A program made the translations under genes and the position numbers. The notes below the pieces were generated by a model, which searched no databases, was not told where the DNA came from, and worked only from the letters and a program-made list of their open reading frames with translations. Shown here piece by piece: positions 62,743 through 64,000 of a DNA stretch of 64,000 nucleotides. The stretch is from Neonectria sp. B-13 (Eukaryota > Ascomycota > Sordariomycetes > Hypocreales > Nectriaceae). Location: contig NOKP01000004.1 of the NCBI GenBank assembly GCA_002682825.1, positions 676,563 to 740,562 on the forward strand, written 5' to 3'. Every line of letters begins with the position of its first letter. The first letter of the stretch is position 1.

Positions 62743-63420
62743 GCCCAAGCAAGATTCTAGCAAGGCCAGCTCAGCTGTGCATTTGAGATTACCATGGTCC
62801 ACGGGCAGAAGCGAGAAGACCGGGCTGTGAAGTTTGTACAGCTCAGCAAAGAAGCACAGCACAGTTCAGCTCAGCGCCTGACCGTGACCGAACAGAGGCC
62901 GGGCGCCGCAACCCAACGGGTTTTTTCTTAGCGAACCTTTTTTAGGCCTTGATGTTGCCCGGAGCAGGCAAAGAGGATAGGCAGTACGAATACGCTCTGT
63001 TTGTCTTCCCCACGATGGGGCACCTAAGGTACTAGTGGCTCTTGAGATGCGGCTTTTCGTCCCCGTTGTCCTGTGACTTTCCCAAGGAGCGAAACATTAC
63101 AAGTATCTAGTCAAGGCAGAGTACAGTGATTAAACATGGAAACCGAACATGTCCCAGTCGGCACTCTGGCAGGCAGGACAGAGCAGGCGGAGAAGGTGGA
63201 CATAGTGCACACGTGCGAGTCGCACATGGCTCATCAGGTACCGGCGGCAGGGAATCGGCAGGGAACGGACAGGGAACCGGGCGCCCAATGGCGAATGGTG
63301 GCTCAAGCTCACACCCGCATTGCCGCATGCCCTGTGGCCTAGCGTGGAGGCCCTGTGGATGTCCCCGTGGCCCAAGCGGGTTTAGCGCACCCTGCTGCCC
63401 GCGCCAGCCCGCTCCGCTCC

Positions 63421-63493
63421 CGCCAACGCCAACGCCAACGCCAACGAACAACATGGAACGGGCCATGGATGGATGGATGGATGGGATGGGATG
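63421..63493 (+). repeat. CGCCAA hexamer and GGAT tetramer repeats
   Basis: Four CGCCAA units (63421-63446) followed by GGAT and GGGAT units (63466-63493). Non-coding. Confidence 0.8.
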
Positions 63494-64000
63494 GATGCCC
63501 GCCGCCGCCCTTTCGCCTTCGCCGCCCTTTGCCCGCACCGCGCAGGTTCCGTCCCAGTGGCCCTCAGGCAGGTGGCCGCTGGGCTACGGGTACACTGCAC
63601 ATCCCTGTTCCCGCCGCTGTGGTGGCCGTCCCACCCCGCCGACCACTGCGCGTCCGCCATTCGCTCTCCACCGTCCCAACCCAGACGGACGGAGCATGCT
63701 GAGTGACGGACTGACTGACAGTGAGCAAGCTGGAGCCAAGACAGGGAGCCCGATCGCATCCCCTAATCGCTGTCCAGCCTATCCCGTCCTATCGCATGGT
63801 TCCATGGTTCTTTGCGACATGGGCCGCTTGTTGTCCGTGAGCGAGTGAGGCCGCAAGTTGAGAGAGTCGACTCAACATTGCCAGCTGTGCTGTAATTCGC
63901 CTCCGACTTTCTTATGTATCCTGAGCTGCCTCTCTCTGCTCTTCGCTGCTCCTAGTTGATCGCCTCTCTCTTCTCTTTTACTTTACTCCCTCCCCCCCCC

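Larger units (their letters stand above)
59330..64000. other. Gene-free region to the right edge, rich in simple repeats
   Basis: About 4.7 kb after hapX. Open frames of up to about 290 codons exist but consist of low-complexity or composition-driven sequence without domains. The extreme right end is C/T-rich (CTCTTCTCTTTTAC and similar), like the promoter or leader of a plus-strand gene just outside the window, and closes on nine C, possibly a contig end. Confidence 0.45.

Noticed and set aside
63126..63848. 240-codon plus-strand frame
   Set aside because: It runs through CGCCAA and GGAT repeats and is Pro/Gly/Ser-rich; it looks like a promoter or leader region.

Overview
This window is nuclear DNA from a filamentous ascomycete (Pezizomycotina, probably Sordariomycetes). 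The evidence is short introns (about 48-125 bp) with GT..AG ends and CTAAC/CTGAC-type branch points, an intron-bearing tRNA, a HapX-type bZIP regulator with cysteine-rich repeats, an AA11 polysaccharide monooxygenase and a URC4-type uracil catabolism gene. No bacterial, viral or transposon genes were recognised, and there is no CRISPR array. The order and family were not tested.

Left part (1-18 kb): a cytochrome P450 cut by the left edge (minus), a UPF1-like superfamily 1 helicase (minus), a secreted and probably membrane-anchored AA11 LPMO (minus), and a tRNA-Ala(AGC) with a 19-nt intron (minus). These are followed by the Rag-type GTPase Gtr1 (plus), the Cdc48 cofactor Shp1 (minus), the mitochondrial outer-membrane insertion factor Mim1 (plus), the inner-membrane insertase Oxa1 (plus) and Urc4 (minus). 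An 8.6-kb stretch with no convincing gene but several simple repeats follows (17.8-26.4 kb).

Middle part (26-46 kb): housekeeping and chromatin genes. FAL1/eIF4A-III (minus) and SF3a subunit 3 (plus) share a 316-bp divergent promoter, and both encode mRNA-splicing-related proteins. Then come the nuclease subunit SLX1 (plus), a KDM5-type H3K4 demethylase (plus), GTP cyclohydrolase I (minus), TAF11 (plus) and a small bZIP factor (plus).

Right part (46-64 kb): a gene-poor, somewhat AT-richer stretch, a secreted SurE-type phosphatase (plus), mitochondrial ribosomal protein L1 (plus), COG2 (minus), and a possible unrecognised or decayed gene (minus, about 54.2-55.8 kb). Next is the iron regulator gene hapX (plus), followed by 4.7 kb of non-coding sequence rich in microsatellites up to the right edge.

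Most genes are independent housekeeping units rather than one pathway. No secondary-metabolite cluster or defence system is evident. The items most worth a second look are the possible decayed gene upstream of hapX, the stopless in-frame introns in the helicase and URC4, the upstream ORFs and GATA-type sites before regulatory genes, the paired mitochondrial insertase genes, and the large gene-free region. Exon boundaries were read by eye from splice signals and reading-frame continuity; none was checked by RNA or homology search.
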